19,338 nucleotides of DNA. Source: an uncultured Mycoplasmatota bacterium (GTDB lineage: Bacteria > Bacillota_I > Bacilli_A > RF39 > UBA660). The notes under the pieces were generated by a model. That model saw nothing but the letters and a program-made list of their open reading frames with translations. It searched no databases and had not been told where the DNA came from. The translations under genes and the position numbers were made by a program. The stretch is from positions 1 through 19,338 of the forward strand of contig CAOKUH010000013.1 of the NCBI GenBank assembly GCA_948472605.1, given 5' to 3'. Shown piece after piece: positions 1 to 7,538 of the stretch; the stretch's first letter is position 1, and each line of letters starts with the position of its first letter.

Positions 1-60
<60 letters not shown>

Positions 61-124
61 AAGATTTATTTAATCTATAATATTTAAGTTTAATCTAAGC
101 TACTCAAAATTGACTTTTTTACTT

Positions 125-175
125 AGTTTTCAAAGATCGTTTTCTTTTGCGCTTTAAGCTTTTTTTGCTTAACGC
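125..175 (-). promoter_or_regulatory. rRNA leader with hairpin and boxA-like antitermination site
   Basis: The transcribed leader contains a hairpin whose arms (GCGTTAAGC at 175-167 and its complement ending near 149) enclose an A-rich loop. It is followed by GATCTTTGAAAACT (138-125), the boxA-type element typical of Firmicutes rRNA leaders, which recruits Nus factors for antitermination. The function is by analogy; the motif and stem are directly visible. Confidence 0.65.
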
Positions 176-181
176 ACTAGT

Positions 182-210
182 AATATACCAAATCATTTTT
201 TTATTGTCAA
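182..210 (-). promoter_or_regulatory. rRNA operon promoter
   Basis: On the minus strand a perfect -35 TTGACA (210-205) is followed, after exactly 17 nt, by a -10 TATATT (187-182). Transcription would start near 175 and run through the leader into 16S. This is the strongest promoter-like match in the 300-nt stretch between the 16S end and the DUF402 gene. Positions 211-349 are very AT-rich and may hold UP-element-like A/T tracts, but I see no second convincing promoter there. Confidence 0.8.
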
Positions 211-349
211 CACTTTTTTACATTTTTTTTAATAATTTACATTTTTTGTGTTTTTTTGTTGTAAAATGAATTTTTATTTGGTATATCTTTTTGTGCTAAT
301 TATTTGTTCAGCACGTTTTTCATTTTACACTATATTTTATGTTAATGCA

Positions 350-382
350 ACAAAAAAATGCTATTTTTTAACATTTTTTTGT
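350..382 (-). terminator. Terminator overlapping the end of the DUF402 gene
   Basis: A perfect 11-bp AT-rich inverted repeat, ACAAAAAAATG / CATTTTTTTGT (arms 372-382 and 350-360), encloses an 11-nt loop that contains the TAG stop codon of the leftward gene. The 3' arm carries seven Ts. Its position is right for an intrinsic terminator, although the stem lacks GC strength. Confidence 0.5.
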
Positions 383-903
383 AAATTTACATATTTTTCA
401 TAATAATTTTGAATTTTTTCCTTATCAAAAGGGTATTTTTCTTCTTTTTTTAAAGAAATTAACTCTTGTAATTCACTTTTTATAATTTGATCTAATTCAT
501 TACTATAACACATTATATGTTTATGGTATTTATATTCGTTTCTATCTAAAATACGAAACCCTCCATCAGGAAAAACTCTTAAATCTAAATCATAGTCAAT
601 ATATTTAATAATATTATTGTCTATTATAAAAGGTGACGCTATATTACAATAATAAAATAAACCCTGCTCTTTTAATTGAGCAATTATATTAAACCAACTA
701 CTTTTATAAAATATCAATATTGCTATTTCATTTGTATTATAACTTCTCCCATCATCTTCAGTAATTTTTGTTTTATTATTTGCACAAACTAACCTTTCAT
801 TAGTTATTTCTAATATAGTTGCTTCCTCACATACTCTATGGAGAATACCATTATGTTTATAACAATGTATAGTAAGATTATCTCCTACTTTTAAATTGTT
901 CAT
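361..903 (-). CDS. DUF402 / Ntdp-like nucleoside di- and triphosphatase
   Basis: This 180-residue cytoplasmic protein matches the YgaC/Ntdp (DUF402) family in length and layout. It has an N-terminal beta region beginning KVGDNLTIHCYKHNG. A central YYCNIASPF block (residues 84-92) and the acidic YIDYDLDLRV stretch (101-110, with Asp103, Asp105 and Asp107) follow; in this family such residues form the divalent-metal and nucleotide site. Characterised members hydrolyse nucleoside tri- and diphosphates. A charged helical tail ends the protein. It is transcribed alone from its own promoter (924-953) toward the rRNA operon. Assignment rests on recalled similarity to Staphylococcus Ntdp; the substrate here is inferred. 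Confidence 0.85.
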   Translation of the reverse strand: MNNLKVGDNLTIHCYKHNGILHRVCEEATILEITNERLVCANNKTKITEDDGRSYNTNEIAILIFYKSSWFNIIAQLKEQGLFYYCNIASPFIIDNNIIKYIDYDLDLRVFPDGGFRILDRNEYKYHKHIMCYSNELDQIIKSELQELISLKKEEKYPFDKEKIQNYYEKYVNLQKNVKK

Positions 904-923
904 AACATCTCTCTTTCATAATT

Positions 924-953
924 ATTATACAATATATAATCCATAAAAATCAA
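924..953 (-). promoter_or_regulatory. Promoter of the DUF402 gene
   Basis: On the minus strand, TTGATT (953-948), an 18-nt spacer and TATAAT (929-924) lie just upstream of the ATG at 903. They sit downstream of the ctpB terminator, so the gene appears to be its own unit. Confidence 0.6.
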
Positions 954-959
954 ATATAG

Positions 960-983
960 AAAAAAAGACTTTACAAAAAGTCT
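960..983 (-). terminator. Intrinsic terminator of the S41 protease gene
   Basis: The stem AGACTTT / AAAGTCT (983-977 with 972-966) with a TTGT loop is followed directly by a run of Ts on the minus strand. The 5' arm overlaps the TAG stop codon of the protease gene. Confidence 0.85.
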
Positions 984-2151
984 ATTTCGCAAGCTCTAAA
1001 GCTTTCTCAAGTTGTTCATCAATATTAGTATCTGGATTAAATGTTACATAATATTCTGGAGTAATTCCTATTTCATCAATACATTCACCTTTTGGAGTTA
1101 ACCATTTTGCTGATGTATATTTAACCATACTACCATCTTCTAAAGAATGAGTTTGTTGCACTTTTCCTTTACCATAACTTGTAACACCTACAGTTATTGC
1201 CCCATAACTATCTTTCAAAGCCGCAATTAAAACCTCTGAAGATGATGCACTAGCTCCATTAAATAATACAACTATTTTATAATTTTTAGCTTCATTAGTT
1301 TCGTCTTTAACAATCGTAGTTTCTTCTTTTTCTTCTAAAGAATAAATAATATCATCCTTTTTCAAAAATATACTAGCGACATCTTTAGCAGCAGACAAAT
1401 ATCCTCCCGAATTATCTCGAAGATCAATTATTAAAGATTGCATACCTTTACTTTCTAAATCATTTAATGCTTTACTAACTTGTTGTTTTAAAGTATTAGA
1501 AAAAGTTGTTATTTTTAAATAACCTATATTATTTTCATACATTTCATAGTTAACTGCAGGAATATATAATTTTTTTACTTCCACATCAAAATTTAAATTA
1601 GCATCTCCTCTACTAACTGAAATCCTTATTTTTTCACCTATACTTTTACTAGATATTATCTCTGTTATTTCACTACTTTGACTAACGATTTTTCCATCCA
1701 CAGCTATTACTTTATCACCAGATAATAATCCAGCGGATGATGCAGGACCATCTAAAAATACATCAACTAAAACATTTTCACTATTTATAGTTATTCCTAT
1801 TCCTTTATACTCTCCTTTAAGTCTATTAGCTAAAGCTTCTGTTTCCTCTTTACTCATATAAGTTGAATAATCTTCGCCCAAATATTTAAACATTGCTGCA
1901 ATAGCACTCTCTAACATAGCTGTCTTATCAACATCTTCATAATACTCATCTATTAAAGAAGCATATACACTTAAAAATTCTTTCAAAGCAGTATCTTTAT
2001 TTAAATCTTTATAAGTAATATTTTTAGTAAGCTTGTTTTGATTATATATTATAACGCCAGTTGTTATACTAGTTAATAATGCAGTAGCAATTATTATAAG
2101 AATGACTTCTTTTAGATTAAAACCTTTAGTATATTTTTTTGAGTCATCCAT
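982..2151 (-). CDS. CtpB/CtpA-type S41 carboxy-terminal processing protease
   Basis: This 389-residue serine protease is membrane-anchored. One TM segment spans about residues 15-37, so the rest should face outside. A PDZ domain follows at about 105-185 (YKGIGITI to the EVKK strand) and presents substrate C-termini. The S41 catalytic core occupies about 205-350. The Ser/Lys/Gln triad is visible: Ser303 in GASASSSE, Lys328 in YGKGKVQ and Gln332, with the same 25- and 4-residue spacings as in B. subtilis CtpB. The IIDLRDNSGG strand (241-250) is also typical. Family members cleave extracytoplasmic proteins and trigger regulated proteolysis. It has a GAGGGTGAT ribosome binding site and its own terminator. 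The peptidoglycan-binding tail of some CtpA proteins is absent. The particular substrate is unknown. Confidence 0.93.
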   Translation of the reverse strand: MDDSKKYTKGFNLKEVILIIIATALLTSITTGVIIYNQNKLTKNITYKDLNKDTALKEFLSVYASLIDEYYEDVDKTAMLESAIAAMFKYLGEDYSTYMSKEETEALANRLKGEYKGIGITINSENVLVDVFLDGPASSAGLLSGDKVIAVDGKIVSQSSEITEIISSKSIGEKIRISVSRGDANLNFDVEVKKLYIPAVNYEMYENNIGYLKITTFSNTLKQQVSKALNDLESKGMQSLIIDLRDNSGGYLSAAKDVASIFLKKDDIIYSLEEKEETTIVKDETNEAKNYKIVVLFNGASASSSEVLIAALKDSYGAITVGVTSYGKGKVQQTHSLEDGSMVKYTSAKWLTPKGECIDEIGITPEYYVTFNPDTNIDEQLEKALELAK

Positions 2152-2238
2152 TTTATCACCCTCTACTATAGAAATAGTAACATATTTTTTATTTTTTTAA
2201 AACTAAAGTAAACCTATTCTACAAAATTTTACAAAAAA

Positions 2239-2269
2239 AATAAATTCACTATTCTCAAGCGAATTTATT
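2239..2269 (-). terminator. Intrinsic terminator after the membrane-anchored protein gene
   Basis: A perfect 9-bp stem, AATAAATTC / GAATTTATT, with a 13-nt loop is followed on the minus strand by a run of Ts. It closes the unit formed by the small peptide and the membrane-anchored protein, 17 nt past the stop codon. Confidence 0.8.
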
Positions 2270-2285
2270 AACTATGAAGTATAAT

Positions 2286-2798
2286 TTATATTCCTAATTC
2301 TTTTTTTATTTCATCAACTTTAGTTATAAACTTAGTCACTTTACCATCTTTTATTTTTAATAAAGTTAAATTACCAAATTTTAATTCATCAAGTTTAGTA
2401 AATTTAGTTGATACCTTATCATCAGTTGCAACATATTTTTTATTTAATTCATTATTTAAATCTAAATAATATATATTTTTCTCTTTCTTACCTTTATAAG
2501 ATGATGCTAAAGTATCATAATAACTAGCTTCTGGATTTTCATTACTAAATGCCATTACATAATACTCTTTCTCTTTTCTATTAAGCATTGTACCTACTAT
2601 AACACTATTATAATTAATTACTCCATCAGTATAAGTTATTTCCTCACTATTATTATTAAATAAATCTTTAGTAACAAAAGCCCTTGTAAAGAAATAGATA
2701 CCTACTATAACCAATATTAAACCTAATAAAACAAATATAAATTTTTTTACTTCAAGTTGTTCTTCAGTTTCATATTTTTTTATCATTTTTTTCTTCAA
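2286..2798 (-). CDS. Membrane-anchored protein, possibly thioredoxin-fold without CXXC
   Basis: I do not firmly recognise this protein (about 170 residues). A basic N-terminus leads into one hydrophobic segment (about residues 23-41 counted from the upstream GTG), so the remainder is probably extracytoplasmic. The order of elements resembles a thioredoxin fold: a strand (KEYYVMAF), a helix (ASYYDTLASSYK), a strand (NIYYLDL) and a late strand pair with helix (LTLLKIKDGKVTKF, then VDEIKKEL). There is no CXXC motif, so redox activity is unlikely. The open frame reaches a GTG at 2807, but that GTG lies inside an AGGTGA ribosome binding site. I therefore prefer the TTG at 2798, five nt after it, the same spacing as at the 15477 gene. 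It lies 51 nt downstream of the double-glycine peptide in the same unit. A secretion-accessory or immunity role is only a guess. Confidence 0.7.
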   Translation of the reverse strand: MKKKMIKKYETEEQLEVKKFIFVLLGLILVIVGIYFFTRAFVTKDLFNNNSEEITYTDGVINYNSVIVGTMLNRKEKEYYVMAFSNENPEASYYDTLASSYKGKKEKNIYYLDLNNELNKKYVATDDKVSTKFTKLDELKFGNLTLLKIKDGKVTKFITKVDEIKKELGI

Positions 2799-2849
2799 AT
2801 CAATCACCTACAACGTATTATAGCAAAAAGATTTAAGAAAAACAAATTT

Positions 2850-2966
2850 TTAAATCATTCTACCAAATTTAAAATTAATAGATTTTAAAAAACTGTATAT
2901 TGTTCTTAAAAAAATACTACATCCACCTGAAATATTTTGTAACTCATAATCAGTTAACTTATTCAT
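2850..2966 (-). CDS. Small double-glycine leader (bacteriocin/ComC-type) peptide
   Basis: This 38-codon gene lies in what otherwise looks like a gap. Its N-terminus, MNKLTDYELQNISGG, is a classic double-glycine leader: hydrophobic and acidic residues at the usual spacing before Gly-Gly. Such leaders direct peptides to PCAT-type ABC transporters that cut after the second Gly. The predicted mature part is 23 residues, begins with Cys16, has Arg and Lys but no acidic residue, and ends in RMI. That suits a cationic bacteriocin or pheromone. The AGGAGG ribosome binding site (2978-2973) is perfect and lies 6 nt before the ATG. The gene follows the enolase terminator and precedes the membrane-anchored protein. 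No transporter, histidine kinase or immunity gene is recognisable in the window. Confidence 0.72.
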   Translation of the reverse strand: MNKLTDYELQNISGGCSIFLRTIYSFLKSINFKFGRMI

Positions 2967-3029
2967 TTTTTACCTCCTCTCTATTTATATATATAGTTAC
3001 TAAATTAGTCATTTCCTTTTTTTTCATAA

Positions 3030-3064
3030 AAAAAATAGTCTTTTATCAAAAAAAACTATTTTTT
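3030..3064 (-). terminator. Terminator-like hairpin after enolase
   Basis: The inverted repeat AAAAAATAGT / ACTATTTTTT (arms 3064-3055 and 3039-3030) has a 15-nt loop. The T-run continues past the 3' arm on the minus strand. It lies 20 nt after the enolase stop. The stem is AT-rich, so it may be leaky into the small peptide gene. Confidence 0.6.
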
Positions 3065-3083
3065 AGAGTAATAATACTTTTTA

Positions 3084-4319
3084 TTATTTTTTTCTCAAAT
3101 CTTCTTCTATTTTCATAAGACGATTATATTTAGCAATTCTTTCTCCCCTTGACATAGAACCACTTTTTATAAAATGTAAATTCAAGCCAACTGCTAAATC
3201 TGCAATAAAAGTATCTAAAGTTTCACCACTACGATGAGAAATAATAGTTTTATAATTATTCTTCTTAGCATAAAATATCGTCTTTATCATTTCAGATATA
3301 GTTCCAACTTGATTAGCTTTTAAAAGAATTGCATTTCCACTCTTATTCTCAATTGCAACATTTAAATATTTAGCATTAGTTACAAAATAATCATCACCAA
3401 CAATCATTACTTTTTTTCCAATAAGTTTCGTTAATTTAGCTAAACTTTCAAAATCATCTTCATAATATGGATCTTCAATACTTATAATTGGATATCTTTT
3501 AATTAAAGCTAAATAATATTTAGTTAACTCTTCTTTTGAAATATTTTTACCATCTAAATGATATAATTTGGATTGTTTATCATACATTTCACTAGCTGCA
3601 ACATCTAAAGCGATAAAAACATCTTTCCCTGGTACATATCTACTTTCTTTTATTGCCTTTATTATTAAATCAAGTGCATAACTATTATACTCTAAATTTG
3701 GGGCAAAACCACCTTCATCACCAACAGCAGTATTTAAATTTTCTTCTTTTAAAATCCTTTTTAAAGTCATAAATATTTCAGATGCACAACGAATTTTTTC
3801 TTTAAATCCTTTAATCATAGGAACGATCATAAATTCTTGAATATCTAAATTATTTGTAGCATGAGCACCTCCATTTATAATATTAATAAATGGTATAGGA
3901 AGAGAAACTTTACCATTAGAAACATATTCATATAATTCTTTACCACTATTTTTAGCTAAAGCCTTTAATGTAGCTAATGATACTCCTAAAATAGCATTAG
4001 CTCCCAACCTACTTTTATTTTGGGTTCCATCTAATTCAATTAAAAGACGATCAATCATAGTTTGATCTAACTCTTTTCCTATTAACTTTGGTCTAATTAT
4101 TTGATTAACATTAATAACCGCCGCTAAAACACCTTTACCATTAAATCTTAAAGGGTCATGATCTCTTAATTCTAAAGCCTCTCTAGAACCAGTTGAAGCC
4201 CCACTAGGAATCGATGCAGTTACATTGATGTTATTCTCTAAAGTTAATTCAACTTCAATTGTGGGATTACCACGAGAGTCTAGTATTTCTCTTGCATAGA
4301 TATCCTTAATCTTCGCCAT
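3084..4319 (-). CDS. eno: Enolase
   Basis: Enolase interconverts 2-phosphoglycerate and phosphoenolpyruvate in glycolysis. The 411-residue protein is slightly shorter than the usual ~430. The N-terminal domain opens with EILDSRGNPT and the mobile loop PSGASTG (38-44). The barrel retains INGGAH (149-153), catalytic Glu162 (QEF), Glu202 (GDEGGFAP), metal ligands Asp239, Glu282 (SIEDP) and Asp309 (GDD), Lys334 (LLKANQ), His362 (SHRSGE) and Lys385. The sequence diverges around these: SHRSGETLDT instead of the near-universal SHRSGETEDT, SIEDPYYEDD, and IKSGSMSRGER near the end. All key residues are kept, so it should be active. It has its own promoter, an AAGGTG ribosome binding site and a terminator-like hairpin, so it stands apart from other glycolytic genes. 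Confidence 0.96.
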   Translation of the reverse strand: MAKIKDIYAREILDSRGNPTIEVELTLENNINVTASIPSGASTGSREALELRDHDPLRFNGKGVLAAVINVNQIIRPKLIGKELDQTMIDRLLIELDGTQNKSRLGANAILGVSLATLKALAKNSGKELYEYVSNGKVSLPIPFINIINGGAHATNNLDIQEFMIVPMIKGFKEKIRCASEIFMTLKRILKEENLNTAVGDEGGFAPNLEYNSYALDLIIKAIKESRYVPGKDVFIALDVAASEMYDKQSKLYHLDGKNISKEELTKYYLALIKRYPIISIEDPYYEDDFESLAKLTKLIGKKVMIVGDDYFVTNAKYLNVAIENKSGNAILLKANQVGTISEMIKTIFYAKKNNYKTIISHRSGETLDTFIADLAVGLNLHFIKSGSMSRGERIAKYNRLMKIEEDLRKK

Positions 4320-4344
4320 AACTACACCTTCTTATTCTATATAT

Positions 4345-4373
4345 AGTATACCCAAAGTAATAAAAAATAGCAA
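4345..4373 (-). promoter_or_regulatory. Promoter of enolase
   Basis: On the minus strand, TTGCTA (4373-4368), a 17-nt spacer and TATACT (4350-4345) lie 26 nt before the enolase ATG, immediately past the terminator of the upstream gene. Confidence 0.65.
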
Positions 4374-4375
4374 AT

Positions 4376-4397
4376 AAAAAATAGAATTGTTATTCTA
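4376..4397 (-). terminator. Intrinsic terminator of the DUF308 gene
   Basis: The stem TAGAAT / ATTCTA (4397-4392 with 4387-4382) has a 4-nt loop and is followed by six Ts on the minus strand, 20 nt after the DUF308 stop. Confidence 0.7.
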
Positions 4398-4416
4398 CTT
4401 TACTATAATTATTAAA

Positions 4417-4983
4417 TTACTTTGTAATTAATTTTAATAAATTCTTAGCCCTTCTTTTTAGTAAAACCAAACTATTAATATTAACTGCATTATATAACAT
4501 TATAAATAAACCTATAGTTTTAGTTATAACTATGCTTCTAAAAGGATTTACAATTATCATAATACCTAAAAACAATAATAAGATTGCTGATACCAAAAAT
4601 AATTTATTACTCTCTTCTTTAATTTTTTTTAAATATATAAAATAAACAATTTTATTAATACTAGTAATTGTTAACCATATCCCTAAAATTATATTAATAG
4701 AATTAATAATCGATAAAGGACTAAAAAGAATAAATATACCAATTATTATACTTAAAATCCCAAAAATAATATTATAATGAAATAATTTAATTTTATTCTT
4801 ATCTACAAAACTGGTAATTGACATAATCCCTGATATTACAAAAAATGTTCCCATAAGTGTCCCTACAACTCTATTAGTCATTTCACTTTTTAAAAATATT
4901 ATTAATCCTAGTAATGCAAATATTATTGAAAATACCATTTCCATAAAAATTAGTTTATTAAAAGCTTGTTCTACTTTTTTCAT
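4417..4983 (-). CDS. DUF308 (HdeD-like) six-helix membrane protein
   Basis: This 188-residue integral membrane protein has about six hydrophobic helices (roughly 11-31, 38-59, 68-87, 92-117, 126-147 and 151-175) separated by short basic loops, with a Lys/Arg-rich C-terminus inside the cell. The two-helix pattern, a GxLIGxFFVxSGI-like stretch repeated through the chain, fits the DUF308/HdeD family. HdeD takes part in acid resistance in E. coli, but for Firmicutes members the function is not established. It has a GGGTGATT ribosome binding site and lies 68 nt after the unknown two-TM gene, probably in one transcript with it, before a clear terminator. No catalytic residues can be named. Confidence 0.7.
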   Translation of the reverse strand: MKKVEQAFNKLIFMEMVFSIIFALLGLIIFLKSEMTNRVVGTLMGTFFVISGIMSITSFVDKNKIKLFHYNIIFGILSIIIGIFILFSPLSIINSINIILGIWLTITSINKIVYFIYLKKIKEESNKLFLVSAILLLFLGIMIIVNPFRSIVITKTIGLFIMLYNAVNINSLVLLKRRAKNLLKLITK

Positions 4984-5051
4984 TTAATCACCCTTTATAT
5001 AATCATTGTAGCATATTTTTTAACTATTGGGAAATAATTTAATTTAAACAT

Positions 5052-5765
5052 TTAATCGTCTAATTTTCTCAATAATGATATACTTTCATCATCAGGAAGT
5101 TCATAATTAAAATTAAACGTTTCTTCTCTTTTTATATTTTTAAGAATTATCTTCAATTGCTCATATTTTAATTTTTCTATATTATTAATCGTTAAGCAAT
5201 TTTGCATATTTCTAATATTATCTATAAGTTCTATAGTTTCAAAAGAGGTATTATCTAATATTCTTGGATTACTTAAATTATCATTTATTTTTTCTTCATT
5301 ATCTACAAATAATACATTCTTTTTAATGTCATCTAATACTTCATTATATTTATTTAGTCTTCTAAAGTTAAAAAATTGCACAATTAATGAAATTGGGATA
5401 GAACTAACTCCTAAAGCAAAAATTATATCTACATCTATTATCTTTATTGTTGTCTCTAAATTAGATATATAATCTAAATTAAACATATAAAAAATAATAA
5501 AAAATAGACAAAATGCTATAGCTCTAAAAATTGATTTTATATACTTTTTAATTTCTTTACGCTTTTCTTTAACAGCTTTTATGAAATACTTTCCTTCTAT
5601 TGCTTGAATTCTCATCTGTTTTAATATCTTCTTTTCATTTTCAATAGAATATGGAATATTTTTGGGAAACTCTTCCCCCGCAAAATATAATAATATTGTA
5701 TCATTAATAATTTTATAATTCGTAACAAAATTAAATAAATTTTTATCAATTAGATAATTTTTCAT
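5052..5765 (-). CDS. Two-TM protein of unknown function
   Basis: I do not recognise this family. The chain (237 residues from the preferred start) has a polar N-terminal third, two hydrophobic segments (about 82-100 and 114-134, counted from the upstream ATG at 5774) and a charged, helical C-terminal half ending in LLRKLDD. Both soluble parts are probably cytoplasmic. An ATG at 5774 is possible, but AGGGG directly abuts it. The ATG at 5765 has that AGGGG nine nt upstream and is the better start. The gene begins only 26 nt after the ppaC stop, so it is probably co-transcribed with ppaC and possibly with the DUF308 gene after it. Confidence 0.75.
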   Translation of the reverse strand: MKNYLIDKNLFNFVTNYKIINDTILLYFAGEEFPKNIPYSIENEKKILKQMRIQAIEGKYFIKAVKEKRKEIKKYIKSIFRAIAFCLFFIIFYMFNLDYISNLETTIKIIDVDIIFALGVSSIPISLIVQFFNFRRLNKYNEVLDDIKKNVLFVDNEEKINDNLSNPRILDNTSFETIELIDNIRNMQNCLTINNIEKLKYEQLKIILKNIKREETFNFNYELPDDESISLLRKLDD

Positions 5766-5791
5766 ATTAACCATCCCCTACATTAAATGAA

Positions 5792-7408
5792 TTATTTTTC
5801 TAAAACATCCATAACATTTGGTACCAATTGCTTTTTTCTAGATAATAAATCTTGAACATAGTATCCTTCATGAAATTCTTCATTATTAAATATATCCTTA
5901 ATAATGCTTTCTGATTTTCGATCATAAAAAACATATGAACCATTTTTTTCTATATCAGTTATCAACGTAATAACTATATTAAATTTTCCATTTGCTAAAT
6001 CATCTATTTTATCAATAAAACTATCCATATTTTCTGCAATATCATCATAGTCCATCGTAAATATTTGACTAATACCTACTATTTTTTCACTTGCTCTAAA
6101 TGTTTTTATATCATCTTCAATTAAATCTTCGGCTTTTTTATCTTTTATTGAAAATCCTGCCTTTACCATTTCATGCCCATATTTATTTATATCCACTTCT
6201 GCAATACTTGCAAGTTCTCTTGTAACGCTCTTATCAATATCTGTTGCTGTGACTGACTTTAGAAGCAATGTATCAGATAAAATAGCAGATAACATAAGAC
6301 CTGCAATATGCTTAGGTATAAATATATGATTTTCTAAAAACATATGATAAATAATTGTACAAGTAGAACCAACTGGCATACTTCTAAAATTAATTGGTGT
6401 AGGTGTAACAATGTTAGCCAAATTATGATGATCAATTATTTCATCAATTATTGCTTCATCAATTCCATCAACACTTTGACTAAAACCATTATGATCAACT
6501 AATATAACATGTAATTTTTCAAATTGATTTATATCAGTTATTTTAAGTAACCCTAAACACTTATTCTTCTTGTTAATAACTGGATAATTAGTATGGCCAA
6601 ATTTTTCTGATAATTCCAAAAAGTCTGTACGATAATCCAAAGTATTTATAGTTATTGGATTAAAATCAGTTATAATGGTTTTAATATAATTTGCTAAAAT
6701 TAAATTATTTGATGTATGATAAGTATCAAAATTAGTCTTAATAATACTAACTTTATTATTCGTTGCTTTTCTAATTAAATCTTCATCTATTTCATAACCA
6801 CCAGTTACAATTATTAATTGCACTTTAGAATCAATAGAATAATCTAATATCTTATAACGATCTCCAACTATCATAATATCATCTTTAGTAAGTTTTACAG
6901 TTTCAAATATTGTTTTACTTTTATAAGTTGCCGCAAAAATATTACCATCTATTTCGTCCGTAAATTTTAAAACTATTTCTCCTTCTAGTACTTTTACTAA
7001 ATTTAAAATACTAGTTCTTAATTTATTTCTATTCCCTTTTATTAATTGAATAGCTAACTCTTTTAATGTTACTAAGCCTTTTAATTTACGATTTTCATCA
7101 ACTATACATACTCCCGATGCCTCTTCATTTTGCATTAGATTAAATGTTTCTAAAATCGATGCATTTTCTAAAATAACACAATTTTTATTATATTTCATAT
7201 TTCTTATTTGAATTTTTACATCATTTAAATATTCAGGCTCTCTAACATCAAAATAGTTTAAAACAAATTTAGTTTCATTATTAATATGACCTAAAACTTT
7301 TGGAGTAGTATTAAAGCCTAATTCATTTTTTAAATAAGATAAACAAATACTTGCACATACACTATCAGTATCTGGCTTTTGATGACCAAAAATAAACGTT
7401 TTTTCCAT
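5792..7408 (-). CDS. ppaC: Manganese-dependent (family II) inorganic pyrophosphatase with CBS and DRTGG domains
   Basis: This enzyme hydrolyses pyrophosphate to phosphate in the cytoplasm and so drives biosynthetic reactions. At 538 residues it is the long, regulated form of family II. The DHH domain opens with FGHQKPDTDS, giving His9, Asp13 and Asp15 as metal ligands. An inserted regulatory block follows: CBS (about 65-122), DRTGG (about 130-245, with VTGGYEID at 201-208) and a second CBS (about 250-297). The DHH domain then resumes with VDHN (Asp305) and IDHH (326-328). The C-terminal DHHA2 domain ends with SRKKQLVP (523-530), which binds pyrophosphate. In studied CBS-pyrophosphatases the CBS pair binds adenine nucleotides, so inhibition by AMP/ADP is expected but inferred. 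A consensus promoter precedes it. Confidence 0.95.
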   Translation of the reverse strand: MEKTFIFGHQKPDTDSVCASICLSYLKNELGFNTTPKVLGHINNETKFVLNYFDVREPEYLNDVKIQIRNMKYNKNCVILENASILETFNLMQNEEASGVCIVDENRKLKGLVTLKELAIQLIKGNRNKLRTSILNLVKVLEGEIVLKFTDEIDGNIFAATYKSKTIFETVKLTKDDIMIVGDRYKILDYSIDSKVQLIIVTGGYEIDEDLIRKATNNKVSIIKTNFDTYHTSNNLILANYIKTIITDFNPITINTLDYRTDFLELSEKFGHTNYPVINKKNKCLGLLKITDINQFEKLHVILVDHNGFSQSVDGIDEAIIDEIIDHHNLANIVTPTPINFRSMPVGSTCTIIYHMFLENHIFIPKHIAGLMLSAILSDTLLLKSVTATDIDKSVTRELASIAEVDINKYGHEMVKAGFSIKDKKAEDLIEDDIKTFRASEKIVGISQIFTMDYDDIAENMDSFIDKIDDLANGKFNIVITLITDIEKNGSYVFYDRKSESIIKDIFNNEEFHEGYYVQDLLSRKKQLVPNVMDVLEK

Positions 7409-7492
7409 ATAAATTCATCCCTTTTTTATCTATTTTAGAATTCTACATTTTACTTTAATTATAAACAAAAACCCCTCTTTTTAATGGTTGCT

Positions 7493-7521
7493 ATAATATC
7501 AAAAAACTCATTTTTTGTCAA
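7493..7521 (-). promoter_or_regulatory. Promoter of ppaC
   Basis: On the minus strand a perfect TTGACA (7521-7516), a 17-nt spacer and TATTAT (7498-7493) lie in the gap between uvrB and ppaC. The leader of about 80 nt contains GAGGGGTTTTTG and then AAGGGATG before the ppaC ATG. I see no clear uvrB terminator in this gap. Confidence 0.8.
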
Positions 7522-7538
7522 ATTATAAAAAATAACCT

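Noticed and set aside
292..320. GTGCT...AGCAC hairpin as a terminator
   Set aside because: The T-run follows only on the plus strand, where no gene precedes it; on the minus strand no T-run follows.
2984..3012. ATGACT-17-TATAAA promoter for the small peptide
   Set aside because: The implied start site would fall inside the ribosome binding site, so it is not convincing; the true promoter is not identified.
2900..3118. 72-codon rightward open frame
   Set aside because: It is low-complexity, Phe/Ile-rich, lies opposite the double-glycine peptide and enolase terminator, and has no ribosome binding site.
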